Assembly: GCF_032854445.1 (NCBI RefSeq)
Contig: NC_088295.1
Span: 15,923,385-15,987,384 of the forward strand
Direction: 5' to 3'
Length of the DNA: 64,000 bases
Origin: Liolophura sinensis
Taxonomy: Eukaryota; Mollusca; Polyplacophora; Chitonida; Chitonidae
Of this stretch, positions 62,433 through 64,000 are shown in pieces. The translations under genes were made by a program, and so were the position numbers. The notes beneath the pieces were generated by a model, which made no database searches, was not told the DNA's origin, and saw only the letters and a program-made list of their open reading frames with translations. Position 1 is the stretch's first letter. Every line of letters starts with the position of its first letter.

Positions 62433-64000
62433 TGCTGAAATGTGGCCTCACTTCTCAGCTACTCAGTATTCATTGGCTGCCATTCTCTACATGGGAGTGA
62501 AGTGTGATTTATCCCAAGCATAAGGCACACCAGGTGTGTTTTTAATCTTGCCTTGGACAAGAATTTTGTAAAATCACTGACTTCAGTTGATGACCACTTG
62601 TAACTAAGCCACACATGAGAAAATTCATCAACATGTTGCAAAAGATCTATGGTTGATCTATGGATACGCCAGGTTGATCTACTTATAACACTGACTGTCG
62701 GAATTTGTCGCAGATAAATCCATGTATAAGAGCTTGGCCCACTGTCATTCCCAGCATTTCAGCAATGGTATTCTAACTTGCCTTTTAGCACAAAAGTTTC
62801 AGGAATTCCATTGTCTATGGCTGAATGGTGTAGCTGTGGTAATGATTATGAATATATTTATCTTTCACATCTTCTATATTGTTTTTACTCTGCCTTATCT
62901 CTTCCTTATCTATCTAGCCTTCCCCTTGATATTCCTGGGAGCTGAAACCTTCCAGATGACTCTGTTGCCTCTTGCATTGTAACACAACTGTGTCTTTATC
63001 CTGTGTTCTTCCACTTCCCAGTAAAAACATACTTGTCACACTTAATTCCTTGTTTCCTACCAGAACATCACTTTGTCCCCCAGCATTGAAACTCTGTTCC
63101 TTTTCTTGAGAAAAATGTCATAAAATGATTACATCTGTCATAAATTCTATTGTCAAATGAAAATTGTTCAACAGCCATGCCGATTTTGCAAAACATTCTG
63201 GCAGAAAACAAGGAAGTGTATGTCATTGGCATTATATCCCTTGCACCCCTTGTCTATGGCTGGTAGCTCTCTGTGGAGTTAAGTGGTAGGCACGTGTTGT
63301 GCTGCCGTGTTGTTCAGTGATTTATTTCTAGCTGTGTTTAAAGGTATCTCTTTGTTGTGTTGTGTAATAGCTTATGTAATAGGCTACCAGATAAAGGTGA
63401 CCTTGTAAGGTCACATATCTTACTTATGTCTGAGTGAGTTTAAGTACAACTATTGTAGTATTACAATCTGATGCAAATCTGGTTAAATATAAATTAAATT
63501 TTGAGGTCTATTTTCAACAATTTCTGATATTTGCAGGTAGATATCAGAAATTGTTGAAAATAAGACTAGAGCGTTTAATTGAATTAATGCAGACCAGGCT
63601 TGTGTTACTCTTGTGGGGATGGAGTATTTAATCAGGCTCATTACTATCTCAAATAGCCCCACCATCCCTCCCAGGGATGTAGAATATCTCTTATATGTAA
63701 GTAAAACATAAATAATGTAGCACCCCCACCTTCTGTGATCAAGATATATAAATAGTTACCTTGTATATGTATGTATATATTGATAAAACATGACAGGATA
63801 TGAATCCAGTTGTTTTCATTGTGTCGTATAAATATTTGACCATACCGCTAAACCAAGGCAAAGGATCACTTGTCTTAAGTCAGTATGTGAATCACACCAG
63901 TGTAGCTGTATGTTAGAAATGAACTGAGAAGATAAGGTGTGGTAATCTGAACAGAGCATATGGCTCTTTTATTGCATTTCTGTACCTGTATATGCACATG
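62433..64000. other. Downstream of SGSM3; no gene recognised
   Basis: Apart from the hairpin at 63.5 kb, nothing was recognised. Open frames at 62,722-62,982 and 63,434-63,631 show no known domain, and the first is hydrophobic by composition only. Confidence 0.5.
63509..63562. repeat. Perfect hairpin, 22-bp stem, 10-base loop
   Basis: tattttcaacaatttctgat(at) at 63,509-63,530 is exactly complementary to 63,541-63,562; the loop is ttgcaggtag. Imperfect pairing extends to ~63,490 and ~63,585. The right flank gactagagcgtttaattgaa shares ctagagcgtttaa with the flank of the hairpin at 62.3 kb. The size and shape also resemble a microRNA precursor. Confidence 0.9.

Overview
This is eukaryotic nuclear DNA, AT-rich, with phased introns, abundant short retroposons and minisatellites. 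The gene content is animal (a GET4-like first exon, CDK2AP1, DPH7, SGSM3). The SINE types, one ending in a 'gtacggcgtaaaacaccaatc'-like tail plus (aaat)n and one ending in (cact)n, together with the intron-rich protein set, suggest a lophotrochozoan, most likely a mollusc. That identification is inferred from repeat style and was not tested by a search.

Positions 1-23,014 hold no gene I can support. The stretch contains a 2-kb satellite with a 40-bp unit (about 1,673-3,740) that carries a recent 718-bp-offset block duplication. It also holds several smaller minisatellites (7.7, 13.0, 13.5, 15.0, 17.6, 20.3 and 22.6 kb), one SINE, and a few higher-complexity, GC-richer islands (13.7-14.5, 18.0-18.45, 19.1-19.35 kb) that could be conserved non-coding elements. 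A 200-base N gap follows at 23,015-23,214.

Positions 23.7-27.1 kb on the minus strand carry the beginning of a GET4 homologue: exon 1, and a probable exon 2 whose frame is broken by one base. A ~250-bp-arm inverted repeat lies in its first intron, and the rest of the gene is not visible. Divergently, CDK2AP1 (28,409-28,759) has its whole coding sequence in one exon. DPH7 (32,064-36,708) follows in seven coding exons, then SGSM3 (38,305-61,755) in nineteen shared exons plus three alternative last exons. All exon phases in DPH7 and SGSM3 were checked by hand and close without a frameshift.

The unusual part is the 3' end of SGSM3. The exon for the middle of the RUN domain (58,144-58,266) is preceded by eight tandem copies of its own splice acceptor plus its first ~60 coding bases. 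It is followed by three diverged, individually intact terminal exons in the same phase, each ending in a KHHLFSW-type C-terminus and a stop. SGSM3 also hosts an apparently intact Tc1-like DNA transposon with TIRs and TA target duplication in intron 14. Two hairpin elements sharing an end motif lie downstream of the gene. Functionally the genes are unrelated housekeeping or regulatory genes (tail-anchored protein targeting, NuRD/CDK2 regulation, diphthamide synthesis, Rab GAP signalling); I see no sign that they act as a system.
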